A stretch of DNA of 35,598 nucleotides from the NCBI RefSeq assembly GCF_900115085.1, contig NZ_FOVF01000019.1, positions 1-35,598 of the forward strand. Reading direction: 5' to 3'. The notes below the pieces were generated by a model. The model did no database searches and had not been told where the DNA came from. It saw only the letters and a list, made by a program, of their open reading frames with translations. This document shows, in pieces, positions 24,588 through 33,564 of the stretch; position 1 is the first letter of the stretch, and each line of letters starts with the position of its first letter. The position numbers were made by a program, and so were the translations under genes. This DNA is from Dokdonella immobilis. GTDB lineage: Bacteria > Pseudomonadota > Gammaproteobacteria > Xanthomonadales > Rhodanobacteraceae.

Positions 24588-26888
24588 ATGTTCATGCGAC
24601 GTGCTTGCCCCCCGGTGATCCGGCTGATCCCTGCCCTCTTCGTTTTCCTGATAGCGAGCGGTACGGCACTTGCCGACCCGCCCGGCCGCGTGGCGCGCCT
24701 CAGCCATGTTGGCGGTGAGGTCAGCATGCGCCCTGCCGGACTCGAGGACTGGACTGATGCACGCATCAATCGTCCGCTGATCGCGGGCGACAACCTCTAT
24801 ACCGACCGCGCCTCGCGCGTGGAAATGGAAATCGGCGCCGCCACCCTGCGCCTCGACGAGCGCACTTCATTCGGTCTGCTCGACCTCGACGACGACATTG
24901 CCCAGGTCGAACTGACCGAAGGCACCCTGAGCCTGACCGTCCGACGCATCTTCGAGGGCCAGAGCTACGAGGTCGACACGCCGACCCTCGCCCTGGTCAT
25001 CGACGAAGTGGGTCAGTACCGGATCGACATCGCCCCGGATGGCAGCTCGACGATGGTCACCGTGGTTGACGGCAGCGCCGATGTCTATGGCAGCGACAAC
25101 GCCAGCTTCCGCGTGCGTGACGGCTTCTCCTACCGCTTCTACGACACCCGCCTCGAGGACTACGAGACGCTCGATCTGCCGCGCCAGGATGATTTCGATC
25201 GCTGGTGCTACGAGCGCGCCGAGCGCTACGAGCGTTCGCCCTCGCGCCGCTATGTGTCTGACGAGGTGATCGGCTACGCGGATCTCGACGACTACGGCAC
25301 CTGGAGCACGACCCGCGATTATGGCGCGGTCTGGTACCCGAGCCGGGTCGAAGTCGACTGGGCGCCCTATCGCGACGGCCACTGGGCCTGGATCGATCCC
25401 TGGGGCTGGACCTGGGTCGACAATGCCCCGTGGGGCTTCGCGCCCTCTCACTACGGACGCTGGGCCTACGTCGGCAACCGCTGGGGCTGGCTGCCCAGCC
25501 CGCGCAATGTGCGTCCCGTGTATGCGCCAGCCCTGGTCGCCTTCGTCGGCGGCGGCGGCTTCAGCGTGACCATTTCCAGCGGGGGTCCGGTCGGCTGGTT
25601 CCCGCTGGGCCCACGCGATGTGTACGTGCCGTGGTACCGCGGTTCGCGCGACTACTTCAACCGCGTCAATGTCCACAACACCACGATCATCAACAACACC
25701 TACATCACCAACGTCTACAACAACTACTCGCGTGGTCGTCCGGTCGACAATTTCAACTATGCCTACCGCCGCAACGACCGCGCCTTTACCGCCGTCTCGC
25801 ATGATGCCTTCATCAATGCGCGAGCGGTGCAGCGCTCGCGCGTTCAGGTCAACCAGGCGCAGCTGGCACGCAGCCAGGTCGTCAGTCGCGTGCAGATGGC
25901 GCCGACGCCGCGCAGTTTCGTCGGTGGCAGCGTCGAGCGGGGCGGAGGGCGCGCGGTGCGTACCGAAGCGTTCGATCGCCAGGTGATCGCGCGCCGGGAA
26001 CCGGTCACGCGCAGGATGGACGTCACGACACGCATCCAGGCGATCAACCGCAACGACAACCAGCCGCTCGCGGCCAGTGAGTTGCGCGAGATCTCGGCAC
26101 GCAGGCCGCAAGCCGACGTGCAACGCGACCGCCGCATCAAGGTCGTCGGCGAAGGCAATCGGTCCGCGGCGGTCGCACCGAAGCCGCTGCCGCAGCGCAC
26201 TGCCTCCGAGCGCGGTAGGGTCGAGCGGCCGGTCGGTGCCGAGCGCGGCGATCGGGGTGGCGCCGACATGCGCGGCAAGCCCGCGGCGCGCGGCACGGAA
26301 GCCAAGCCGCCGGTCCGCCCGACGACCAGTCGCGACCGGCCACTGCGCGAGGATTCGCCTGCAAATCGTGAGCGCAGGGAATCCACCGTTCGCGCGCCGC
26401 GGCCCGTCGAGCGCGCAAAGCCACAGGAGCGCGAGCTGCCACAGCGCCAGGTCGAACGTCGCGAATCGCCGGTTCGACCGGCTCAGGAAAACACACCCTC
26501 GCGCGTGATCGCGCCGCAGCGCGAGACTCAGCAGCGCGAGATCCAGCAGCGCCAGACTCCTCAGCGGCAGCAAGTCCCGCAACGCGAATTGCCGCAGCGG
26601 GAAATCCGCGAGCGTCCGCCGGTGCAGACCCGCGAGGCGCCTCCGCGCTCGGCCCCGGCGCAAGTCGCGCCGCGCGAAATGCCGCAGCGCGAGAACCGTG
26701 AGCGACCGCAGCCACCCAGCCGCGCCCTTCCGCAGCGCGCGACACCGCAACCGGCGCCTGCGCGCGAGATCCAGCAGCGCCAGCCGCGCAATGCACCGGT
26801 GGCACCGCAACGTGCGGAAAAGTCCGCCAAGAAGGATGACCAGGACAAGGATAACAAGGACGACCGCAAACGACGCGACCGCAACTGA
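24588..26888 (+). CDS. FecR/DUF6600-like exported protein with a Pro/Arg/Gln-rich tail
   Basis: From the ATG at 24588 (AGGAG six bases upstream) the product is 766 residues. A signal peptide (1-29, ending ALA) is followed by a FecR-like beta domain (about 35-190: GEVSMRPAG, AGDNLYTDRASRVEMEIG, VVDGSADVYG). Next comes a tryptophan/tyrosine-rich module (about 235-306: YRDGHWAWIDPWGWTWVD, HYGRWAYVGNRWGW) characteristic of DUF6600. After an Asn/Thr/Tyr-rich strand (VHNTTIINNTYITNVYNNY) the last 230 residues are low-complexity, with many PQRE and QQRE-type repeats and a charged Lys/Asp end. It probably sits at the cell envelope; its role is unknown. Long antisense frames across it are by-products of its codon bias. 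Confidence 0.85.
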   Translation: MFMRRACPPVIRLIPALFVFLIASGTALADPPGRVARLSHVGGEVSMRPAGLEDWTDARINRPLIAGDNLYTDRASRVEMEIGAATLRLDERTSFGLLDLDDDIAQVELTEGTLSLTVRRIFEGQSYEVDTPTLALVIDEVGQYRIDIAPDGSSTMVTVVDGSADVYGSDNASFRVRDGFSYRFYDTRLEDYETLDLPRQDDFDRWCYERAERYERSPSRRYVSDEVIGYADLDDYGTWSTTRDYGAVWYPSRVEVDWAPYRDGHWAWIDPWGWTWVDNAPWGFAPSHYGRWAYVGNRWGWLPSPRNVRPVYAPALVAFVGGGGFSVTISSGGPVGWFPLGPRDVYVPWYRGSRDYFNRVNVHNTTIINNTYITNVYNNYSRGRPVDNFNYAYRRNDRAFTAVSHDAFINARAVQRSRVQVNQAQLARSQVVSRVQMAPTPRSFVGGSVERGGGRAVRTEAFDRQVIARREPVTRRMDVTTRIQAINRNDNQPLAASELREISARRPQADVQRDRRIKVVGEGNRSAAVAPKPLPQRTASERGRVERPVGAERGDRGGADMRGKPAARGTEAKPPVRPTTSRDRPLREDSPANRERRESTVRAPRPVERAKPQERELPQRQVERRESPVRPAQENTPSRVIAPQRETQQREIQQRQTPQRQQVPQRELPQREIRERPPVQTREAPPRSAPAQVAPREMPQRENRERPQPPSRALPQRATPQPAPAREIQQRQPRNAPVAPQRAEKSAKKDDQDKDNKDDRKRRDRN

Positions 26889-26922
26889 TCGCTACCCGTT
26901 TCGAGTCCGCCGTGCCATTGCC

Positions 26923-26950
26923 GACGCCGCAGCCTGCTGCGGCGTCGTCA
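26923..26950 (+). terminator. hairpin after the FecR/DUF6600 gene
   Basis: A perfect 10-bp stem GACGCCGCAG/CTGCGGCGTC (26923-26932, 26937-26946) with a four-base loop, 34 bases after the stop. The T tract is poor. The rest of the spacer to 27163 shows no gene and no thiamine-pyrophosphate riboswitch motif that I can see. Confidence 0.7.
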
Positions 26951-27163
26951 TTTCGGCCGGCGCAACGCTGTTGCTGTGCCACCATGGACAACAGAGAGGA
27001 TCTGCTCAAGCAGCAAGGTCGCCCCGACGCCTGAGCGAGTGAACGGAGGGTACAAAGGTGGCGTCCAGAAGGCTCCCACAGACACTGCGCGCCTCGTCAA
27101 TACAATCCGCCGTGACCTCGCTACGCGGTACCTGTGGTGAACCTTCCGCACGCCATGACGACT

Positions 27164-27192
27164 TTGCTGTTTGATCAGTCCCTCCCTAGAAT
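27164..27192 (+). promoter_or_regulatory. thiS promoter, predicted leaderless
   Basis: TTGCTG (27164-27169), a 17-base spacer, then TAGAAT (27187-27192): a good sigma-70-type promoter. Only six bases separate the -10 from the thiS ATG, so transcription should start at or beside the initiation codon. Confidence 0.7.
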
Positions 27193-27198
27193 GGACGC

Positions 27199-27399
27199 AT
27201 GAAGATCATGCTCAACGGTGAACCCCGAGAGATCGAAGGCGAGCCAAGCCTGTTCGACTTGCTGGCCGCCGCCGGCTACCAGGGCAAGCGGGTTGCCGTG
27301 GAGGTCAACCGGCGGATCGTGCCGAGAAGCACTCATGCCGCAGTCCGCGTTACCGAGGGCGACCGAATCGAGATCGTGCATGCCATCGGCGGAGGCTGA
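27199..27399 (+). CDS. thiS: sulfur carrier protein ThiS
   Basis: Ubiquitin-like carrier that, as a C-terminal thiocarboxylate, delivers sulfur for the thiazole ring of thiamine. The 66-residue product has the family's beta-grasp pattern (MKIMLNGEPREIEG, LLAAAGYQGKRVAVEVNRRIVPR, VTEGDRIEIVHAIGGG) and the essential C-terminal Gly-Gly, here GGG. It stands before thiG. The message is probably leaderless, since the -10 box ends six bases before the ATG. Confidence 0.94.
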   Translation: MKIMLNGEPREIEGEPSLFDLLAAAGYQGKRVAVEVNRRIVPRSTHAAVRVTEGDRIEIVHAIGGG

Positions 27400-27480
27400 G
27401 CAGGCCGCAGAAGGGGGATTCGAGCGGACGTCCCTTCAATTGATTTTCGAGCCGCCGCAACCACCCTCCGAAAGGACGCC

Positions 27481-28272
27481 ATGACTCCCATCGACAACGA
27501 CGCTCTCGTCATCGCCGGCCGCAGCTATCGCTCGCGCCTGCTTACCGGCACCGGCAAGTTCAGGGACCTCGAGGAGACGCGTCTTGCGACGGAGGCCGCA
27601 GGGGCGGAAATCGTCACCGTGGCTATCCGGCGGACCAACATCGGCCAGGATCCGGACCAGCCCAGTCTGCTCGACGTGCTGCCACCGGACCGTTACACGA
27701 TCCTGCCCAATACCGCCGGCTGCTACACGGCGGACGACGCCGTGCGCACGCTGCAGTTGGCCCGCGAACTGCTCGACGGGCATGCCCTGGTCAAGCTCGA
27801 AGTGCTGGGCGACCAGAAAACCCTCTTCCCGGACGTGGTGCAAACACTCGAAGCCGCCGAACGACTGGTCGCGGATGGCTTCGACGTCATGGTCTACACG
27901 ACCGACGACCCGCTGCTGGCGCGAAGACTCGAGGCGATCGGCTGCGTCGCGATCATGCCGCTGGCGGCGCCGATCGGCTCCGGGCTCGGCATCCAGAATC
28001 GCTACAACCTGATGGAAATCGTCGAGAACGCAAAGGTGCCGGTGCTCGTCGATGCCGGCGTCGGCACCGCCTCGGACGCGGCCATCGCCATGGAACTCGG
28101 CTGCGACGGCGTGCTCATGAACACGGCGATCGCCAGCGCGCGCAACCCGGTGCTGATGGCGCATGCGATGAAGCTGGCGATCGAGGCTGGACGCGCCGCC
28201 TTCCGCGCCGGGCGGATTCCGCGCAAGCGTTATGCGTCGGCGTCGAGCCCGCTCGACGGCACCATCGGCTGA
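27481..28272 (+). CDS. thiG: thiazole synthase
   Basis: Forms the thiazole phosphate of thiamine from deoxyxylulose phosphate, dehydroglycine or glycine imine, and ThiS thiocarboxylate. The 263-residue barrel protein has LLTGTGKF (20-27), VTVAIRRTN (45-53), the Schiff-base lysine K105 in [21 protein letters not shown] and [37 protein letters not shown] precedes the ATG. It follows thiS by 81 bp and precedes trmB by five bases. thiF, thiH or thiO are not in the window. Confidence 0.96.
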   Translation: MTPIDNDALVIAGRSYRSRLLTGTGKFRDLEETRLATEAAGAEIVTVAIRRTNIGQDPDQPSLLDVLPPDRYTILPNTAGCYTADDAVRTLQLARELLDGHALVKLEVLGDQKTLFPDVVQTLEAAERLVADGFDVMVYTTDDPLLARRLEAIGCVAIMPLAAPIGSGLGIQNRYNLMEIVENAKVPVLVDAGVGTASDAAIAMELGCDGVLMNTAIASARNPVLMAHAMKLAIEAGRAAFRAGRIPRKRYASASSPLDGTIG

Positions 28273-28277
28273 TTTCG

Positions 28278-28994
28278 ATGACCGATCCCAGGCACGCCGA
28301 CCGAGATCCCGAAGAACGAAAGGAAAACCGTCGCGTGCGCAGTTTCGTGCTGCGCCAGGGTCGCATCACGCCGGCCCAGCAGCAGGCCTTCGAAGCCCAC
28401 TGGTCACGCTACGGCCTCGAATACTCCGCCCACGAAATCGATCTCGAGGCGCTGTTTCCGCGCCCGGCGCCGACCGTTCTCGAAATCGGATTCGGCAACG
28501 GCGAACAACTGCTGCATGCGGCCTTGCACGAATCGGCACGGAACTTCATCGGCATCGAAGTCCATCGACCCGGTGTCGGCCGGCTCATGAATGCGCTGGC
28601 CGAGTCGAACCTTTCGAACGTGCGCATCAGCAACCACGATGCGGTCGAAGTGCTCGAGCACCAGATTCCCGCGCACTCGCTCGACGAGGTCCGTATCTAC
28701 TTCCCCGACCCCTGGCCCAAGAAGCGCCACCACAAGCGACGCCTGATCCAGCCCGCCCTGGTCGCCTTGCTGGCCACGCGCGTGCGCCCGGGCGGCCTGC
28801 TGCATCTGGCCACGGACTGGGCGGAATACGCCGAACACATGCTCGAAGTCGTCGATGCCTGTCCGCAATGGCGCAACCGGGCCGGACTCGGGTCATACTC
28901 TGCCGCACCGGAATGGCGCATCCAGACCCACTTCGAGAAGCGCGGTGTCCGCCTCGGCCATGGCGTCTGGGACCTGATCCATGAAAGAACCTGA
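28278..28994 (+). CDS. trmB: tRNA (guanine-N7-)-methyltransferase
   Basis: Methylates G46 in tRNA using SAM. The 238-residue product shows RSFVLRQGR at the N terminus, the SAM-binding [10 protein letters not shown] (about 71-80), the block [15 protein letters not shown] (about 143-157) diagnostic of TrmB, and a C-terminal TxFExRG-like [12 protein letters not shown]. The start lies five bases after the thiG stop, so thiS-thiG-trmB form one operon, an order common in xanthomonads and other gammaproteobacteria. Confidence 0.96.
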   Translation: MTDPRHADRDPEERKENRRVRSFVLRQGRITPAQQQAFEAHWSRYGLEYSAHEIDLEALFPRPAPTVLEIGFGNGEQLLHAALHESARNFIGIEVHRPGVGRLMNALAESNLSNVRISNHDAVEVLEHQIPAHSLDEVRIYFPDPWPKKRHHKRRLIQPALVALLATRVRPGGLLHLATDWAEYAEHMLEVVDACPQWRNRAGLGSYSAAPEWRIQTHFEKRGVRLGHGVWDLIHERT

Positions 28995-29046
28995 GGCCTG
29001 CACGAACAACCCGCCCGCCGCGACCACGGACTCGTAGATCAGCGCA

Positions 29047-30897
29047 ATGGACATGAGCCTGACCCTGACCACCGACATGGCCCTCGTGCTGGGGCTGCTG
29101 GTGTTCACCGTGCTCATGCTCGTCCTCGAATGGGTGCGTGGCGACCTCGTCGCCCTGCTCGTCATCGTCGTCATCGGCGTGACCCGCCTGATGCCGGTCG
29201 AGCAGTTGTTCGACGGATTCGCCGGCAACGCCGTGATGTCGCTGATCGCGGTCATGATCATGGGCGCCGGCCTCGATCGCACCGGCCTGCTCGGCAAGGC
29301 CGCCTCGTTCATCCTGCGCCTGGCCGGTGGCGTCGAAACGCGCGTTTCGCACCTGATCAACGCGATGGTCGGCAGCATGTCGGCAATCATGCAGAGCCAG
29401 GCCCTGGCGACCCTGTTCATGCCGGTCGTCAGCCGCCTGAGCTCGCGTACCGGCATTCCGCTCAAGCGCCTGCTCCTGCCGATGGCCTGCTGCATCCTGG
29501 CCGGCACCAACATCACGATGATCTCGAATTCACCGCTGATCCTGCTCAACGACCTGGTGGCCAGCGCCAACCGCAACCTGCCGCCGGGCGCACAGAGCAT
29601 CGAACCGTTCCCGCTGTTCGCGATTACTCCGGTCGGCATCCCGCTGCTGCTGGTCGGACTCGCCTACTTCGCCTTCCTGACCCCACGCCTGTGGCCGAGC
29701 GAGGAAGAGAAGCAGAAGGTCACCCCAGGACGTACCGAGACCTACTTCGCCGAGATGTACGGCATCGATGGCGAAGTGATGGAGCTGACCGTAACGGCGG
29801 AAAGTCCGCTGGTCGGCATGAGCGTGGTCGAGGCCGAACGCCTGCACGGTGCGCCGCTGATCCTGGCCCTTAAGACCGGCAACGAAGCCCGCCTGGCACC
29901 GCCTGCGGACCAGATGATCTGGGTCGGCAGCGTCCTCGGCGTGCTCGGCAAGCGCGAGGAAATCAGCGAATTCGCCAACAACCAGCTATGCCGGACGCAG
30001 TCGCGGCTGCGCAATTTCGGCGACATGTTCAACCCGACCCGGGCCGGCATTTCCGAAGTCGTGATCGCGCCGAATTCGCGCTGGATCAAGCAACTGGTCG
30101 GCGACCTGCGCCTGCGCAAGCGATTCGGCATCAGCGTGCTTGCGGTGACCCGCGGCGATCAGGTTTTCCGCGAGGATGTCCGCGAGGTTTCGCTGCGGCC
30201 CGGCGATACCCTGATCCTGCACAGCCTGTGGCGCGATCTCACCCTGGCTGCGGAATCGCGCGATTTCGTCGTCGTCACCGACTTCCCGCAGGAGGAACAA
30301 CGGCCGAGCAAGATCTGGCATGCGGTGTTCTTCTTCAGCCTGGCCATGGGCCTCGGCCTGTTCACCGATCTCAAGCTTGCGGTGGCGATGCTGGTCGGTG
30401 CGGTCGGCATGCTGCTGGCCGGCGTGCTCAACATGGACGAGGCCTACCACGCGATCAACTGGAAGACGATCTTCATCCTGGCCTGCCTGATTCCGCTCGG
30501 CGGAGCGATGGATTCGACCGGCACCGCGGCCTGGATCGCGCAGGAAGTCATGGTCTACCTCGGCGACCTGCCGCAGTGGGTGCTGCAGGCCTTCATCGCG
30601 ATCCTGGCGCTGGGCTTTTCGCAGGTGATCTCGAACGTCGGTGCGGCCGTCATGATGGTGCCGATGGCGATCAACATCGCCCTTGCATCAGGCGGCAATC
30701 CGGCCGCCTACGCGTTGATCGTGGCGATTTCCACGTCGAATACGTTCCTGCTGCCCAGCGCCAATCCGGTCCTGCTGGTCGTGGCCGGCCCCGGTGGCTA
30801 CCGCGCCCGTGATTTCCTGCGCGTCGGCCTGCCCCTGACCGTGCTGATCCTGGTCACTACCCTGGTCACCGTCAACCTGGTCTTCAATCGCGGCTGA
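29047..30897 (+). CDS. SLC13-type (DASS) permease with two TrkA-C domains
   Basis: A 616-residue inner-membrane transporter. Hydrophobic N- and C-terminal halves (about 1-220 and 405-616), each with several membrane segments, enclose two cytosolic domains of TrkA-C/RCK-C type (about 242-305: LTVTAESPLVGMSVVEAE...; about 335-400: EVVIAPNSRWIKQLVGD...VSLRPGDTLILHSL). SNSPLILL and STSNTFLLPSANPVLLV are the paired substrate/sodium loops of the family. Substrates of relatives include dicarboxylates and sulfate; the specificity here is unknown. It begins 52 bp after trmB with no visible terminator between; the ribosome-binding site is weak, and ATG 29053 is an alternative start. Confidence 0.9.
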   Translation: MDMSLTLTTDMALVLGLLVFTVLMLVLEWVRGDLVALLVIVVIGVTRLMPVEQLFDGFAGNAVMSLIAVMIMGAGLDRTGLLGKAASFILRLAGGVETRVSHLINAMVGSMSAIMQSQALATLFMPVVSRLSSRTGIPLKRLLLPMACCILAGTNITMISNSPLILLNDLVASANRNLPPGAQSIEPFPLFAITPVGIPLLLVGLAYFAFLTPRLWPSEEEKQKVTPGRTETYFAEMYGIDGEVMELTVTAESPLVGMSVVEAERLHGAPLILALKTGNEARLAPPADQMIWVGSVLGVLGKREEISEFANNQLCRTQSRLRNFGDMFNPTRAGISEVVIAPNSRWIKQLVGDLRLRKRFGISVLAVTRGDQVFREDVREVSLRPGDTLILHSLWRDLTLAAESRDFVVVTDFPQEEQRPSKIWHAVFFFSLAMGLGLFTDLKLAVAMLVGAVGMLLAGVLNMDEAYHAINWKTIFILACLIPLGGAMDSTGTAAWIAQEVMVYLGDLPQWVLQAFIAILALGFSQVISNVGAAVMMVPMAINIALASGGNPAAYALIVAISTSNTFLLPSANPVLLVVAGPGGYRARDFLRVGLPLTVLILVTTLVTVNLVFNRG

Positions 30898-31030
30898 GCC
30901 GGACCGGGTACGGCAGGTCGATCGCGGCAGCCGCGGCGGCAGGCTTTCCCGGATGATCGCGCTCAGCGGGAATGCCCGGGCCGGCTTCGCAGGCCGATGC
31001 GGCGCGGCTAGTTCGGAAAGCCGGTCGGGA
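30898..31030. other. convergent spacer
   Basis: A 133-bp gap between the permease and the M56 peptidase stops. It has GC-rich imperfect inverted repeats but no clear intrinsic terminator. Confidence 0.4.
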
Positions 31031-32932
31031 TCAGTGGCCGCCGCCCGCCAGGACGATCAGGTGGGCCATGGTTGCCTCATCTCCTTCGTTCGGCACCAAC
31101 GGCCCTGGCCCCTCGACCGGTCGACACACCAGCGATCCGGTCGGCGGCGTGCAGATTGCCCCGACTTCCGATGCCTGGGCGACCGCGCGGCTTTCACGCT
31201 CGACGGTCCGCGTAATCGGGGTTCCCGTCCCACGCACCGGCCGACAGACGTGAGACCCGATCGGCGTCGTGCACGCGGCATCGCTGGCGCTGGCCGAGCG
31301 GGCCGTGGAGATGAACTCGAAGTCCTGGCGGAATCGTCCACCGGCCCCGACCGCCACGGTGTCGGGGTCGAACTGCCACTGCGACAGCGCACGGCGCGCC
31401 GCTACAGCAAACCTGCTCGAACGATCGCCCGACACCACCCGGATATCGCGGACCTTGCCCGATTTGTCGATGGCGAACTCGAAACCCACCATCAGGTCCT
31501 GCTCGCCGGGACCGGAAGACGCATAGTCGGGCGCGACGCGGCGCAGGATGGTCGGCTTGCCGACTTCCTCGGGTGCGTTCGCGACGGCGGCCACGGCGGG
31601 TTCGATCCGGTCGATATCGACATCGCCAACCTGGAGCGGAACCCTGGACAGGCCGGCAGCAACGCGCGGTTGCGGCAAGCTTGCAAGCTCGGCAACGGGC
31701 AGCTTCGGCAAAGCGGCTTCAACCTCGCCGGAACCGGCTGCAGTTGCCGCGCCCTGCGCCTGTTCGGGACTGGCCAGCGGATTTTCCGACGAGGCCAGTT
31801 CCGGCAGGGAAGCGAAGGCCACCGGAATCGATGCGGCGATGTCGACTGTTGCGGGGCGCACGGTCACCACCTGAAGGTCGGGAGCCAGCACCGGCTGCCC
31901 GAACGAATCCGGGCTTTCCGGTTCGCCAGGTTGCGAGACCAGCGCCATCGCGACCACCAGACCCGTGCTGGCAGCCACAACCAGCCAGGCGCTGCGATGC
32001 GTGCGCTGTGACGCATGCAACAGGGACTTCGAGCCGACGATCCGGCGCACGCGATCGAGCAGCATGCCTCCGGACGCCGCCAGGGACAGTTGCGGGGTCA
32101 GTTGCCGAATGTCCTCGAGCGCTGCCAGCGTACGCGCGTACTCACGCGGCTCGCTCTCGGTCAGGCGCAGGACCAGGTTGTCGCAGCAGACCTCGCGCTC
32201 GTGGCGAACCTCGCGCGAGATCCAGTGCACGACTGGATGATAGAAGAGCAGGGTCTCGAGCACGGCCTGGCCGAGATTGACCAGATGGTCATAGCGCCGA
32301 AGGTGGCCCAGTTCGTGGGCCAGGATCAACTCGAGCTGCTCTCGGGGGAATCCGGTGGCCACGGCGGCCGGCAGCAGGATCACCGGCTTGAACCAGCCGA
32401 TCAGGGTCGGTGTATCGATGAAGGCCGAAACGAGGACACGCGCACCCGGCATGCCGCCGAAGCGTTCGGCCACGCGCAGCAGGATCTCCTCGATCTCGGC
32501 GCGACGATACGCCAGCCGCGTGGCGATGCGTTCGAGCGCGCGCCACTGATGCACCGTCCGCCAGATCATGATCGAGACACCAGCCATCCAGCCGACCACG
32601 AGCATCGGCAGCAATGCGCTGAACGGTGAAGCGGATTCGACCTGCTCGATCGGGGCAAGCACGACCGCCTGCAAGACCTGCGCAGCACTGGCAGCTTCGA
32701 CGGCACTGCTTCCGACCTGCGGCCACAACAACCAGAAAGTCAGGGCCGGGCTCAGCGCCAGCATGACCAGGGCGAGCAGGCCCAGCGCGTAGCGGATCGA
32801 GCTGTGTTCGCGGGGCACCAGGGCGCGAACACCCGAGAACAGCGCGCCGATGGCCAATCCCTGCCAGACGAAGTGGATCAGCGTCCAGCCCAGGGTCTGG
32901 ACCCAGAGGAGATTGCCGGCGATCAGGTTCAT
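31031..32932 (-). CDS. BlaR1-like M56 membrane peptidase with TonB C-terminal domain
   Basis: A 633-residue sensor-type protein. The N-terminal third has four hydrophobic segments (about 10-35, 45-72, 105-125, and 305-330 after the protease domain). The zinc motif HELGHLRRYDH (H206, E207, H210) and HEREVCCDNL (about 235-244) mark peptidase family M56. A proline/alanine-rich linker (about 335-445) leads to a TonB C-terminal fold (about 458-525: KPTILRRVAPDYA...VGFEFAIDKSGKVRDIRVVSGD...ALSQWQFDP). The last 100 residues hold cysteines in CTTPIGSHVCRPV and CTPPTGSLVCRPV, a duplicated short segment. The ATG overlaps the blaI stop. In BlaR1/MecR1 systems the peptidase inactivates the repressor; a penicillin-binding sensor domain is missing here, so the signal differs. 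Confidence 0.9.
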   Translation of the reverse strand: MNLIAGNLLWVQTLGWTLIHFVWQGLAIGALFSGVRALVPREHSSIRYALGLLALVMLALSPALTFWLLWPQVGSSAVEAASAAQVLQAVVLAPIEQVESASPFSALLPMLVVGWMAGVSIMIWRTVHQWRALERIATRLAYRRAEIEEILLRVAERFGGMPGARVLVSAFIDTPTLIGWFKPVILLPAAVATGFPREQLELILAHELGHLRRYDHLVNLGQAVLETLLFYHPVVHWISREVRHEREVCCDNLVLRLTESEPREYARTLAALEDIRQLTPQLSLAASGGMLLDRVRRIVGSKSLLHASQRTHRSAWLVVAASTGLVVAMALVSQPGEPESPDSFGQPVLAPDLQVVTVRPATVDIAASIPVAFASLPELASSENPLASPEQAQGAATAAGSGEVEAALPKLPVAELASLPQPRVAAGLSRVPLQVGDVDIDRIEPAVAAVANAPEEVGKPTILRRVAPDYASSGPGEQDLMVGFEFAIDKSGKVRDIRVVSGDRSSRFAVAARRALSQWQFDPDTVAVGAGGRFRQDFEFISTARSASASDAACTTPIGSHVCRPVRGTGTPITRTVERESRAVAQASEVGAICTPPTGSLVCRPVEGPGPLVPNEGDEATMAHLIVLAGGGH

Positions 32933-33330
32933 GGCCGTTTTCCCGACTCGAGGTTGTCCAGCAATGCGCGGATTTCATCGAGTTCCTCGCGACTGGCCTT
33001 GGGCTGGCCGCCGAGTGCCTGCAGCACCAGTTGCGACGGCGAACCGTCGAAGACGCGCTGCACCATGTCCGAAAGAAAGCGCTTCTGGTTGTTTTCCTTG
33101 CTGATCGCGGCGCGGTAGACGTGCGCGCGCTGCGAGTCGTCGCGCTCGACGAGTCCCTTGGCGTGCATGATCTGCAGCATCTTCAGGGAGGTCGTGTAGC
33201 CCGTGCCGTCATCCCGATAGTGCGCCTCGTGGATGTCACGCACCGTGGAAGCACCGCGCTCCCAAAGCACGTTTAGGATGCCGAGTTCGGCTTCGGTAGG
33301 TTTGGGTGTCTGCTGGTTCTTGCCACGCAT
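32929..33330 (-). CDS. BlaI/MecI-family transcriptional repressor
   Basis: A 133-residue winged-helix repressor. The N-terminal domain PTEAELGILNVLWERGASTVRDIHEAH...GYTTSLKMLQIMHAKGLVERD is diagnostic of the BlaI family, and the C-terminal helices (FLSDMVQRVFDGSPSQLVLQAL) dimerise. I chose the ATG at 33330, which has GAGG nearby; the longer frame to 33489 would begin upstream of the promoter. It overlaps the M56 gene by four bases, so repressor and peptidase are made together. It probably controls its own promoter at 33455-33488. Confidence 0.93.
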   Translation of the reverse strand: MRGKNQQTPKPTEAELGILNVLWERGASTVRDIHEAHYRDDGTGYTTSLKMLQIMHAKGLVERDDSQRAHVYRAAISKENNQKRFLSDMVQRVFDGSPSQLVLQALGGQPKASREELDEIRALLDNLESGKRP

Positions 33331-33454
33331 GCGAACCTCGAGCTTTATTCCAGGGGTGGTGCGGCTGCCGCGATACCCGCCCGCATCGCGCCAGCTGTGC
33401 ACCGGGATACCCTCGTGCGACGTGCCGGAACGTGGGCGTGGACGCTCCTCGTCG

Positions 33455-33488
33455 AGCCTAGTCAGTCCCCTGCCACGTGTCAACGACA
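33455..33488 (-). promoter_or_regulatory. blaI promoter with overlapping inverted repeat
   Basis: On the minus strand TTGACA (33483-33478), a 17-base spacer and TAGGCT (33460-33455) form a strong promoter. The perfect inverted repeat TGTC-GTT-GACA (33488-33478) covers the -35 box and is a candidate site for the BlaI-type repressor. The predicted leader is about 118 bases. Confidence 0.65.
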
Positions 33489-33564
33489 TTCCTCGTACGT
33501 TCGACAGGGTGAATCTGGACAGTGCGGACTGCGGTCGCCTTGCCGGCCGCGCCGCCGAGCCGAC

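Noticed and set aside
24867-26810. 647-codon open frame on the minus strand
   Set aside because: It is fully antisense to the FecR/DUF6600 gene, which has a ribosome-binding site, signal peptide and recognisable domains. The antisense product is an arginine/alanine-rich composition typical of shadow frames in GC-rich DNA.
26951-27163. Thiamine-pyrophosphate riboswitch before thiS
   Set aside because: The CTGAGA and ACCTGAT core motifs are not present and the predicted transcription start is at the ATG.
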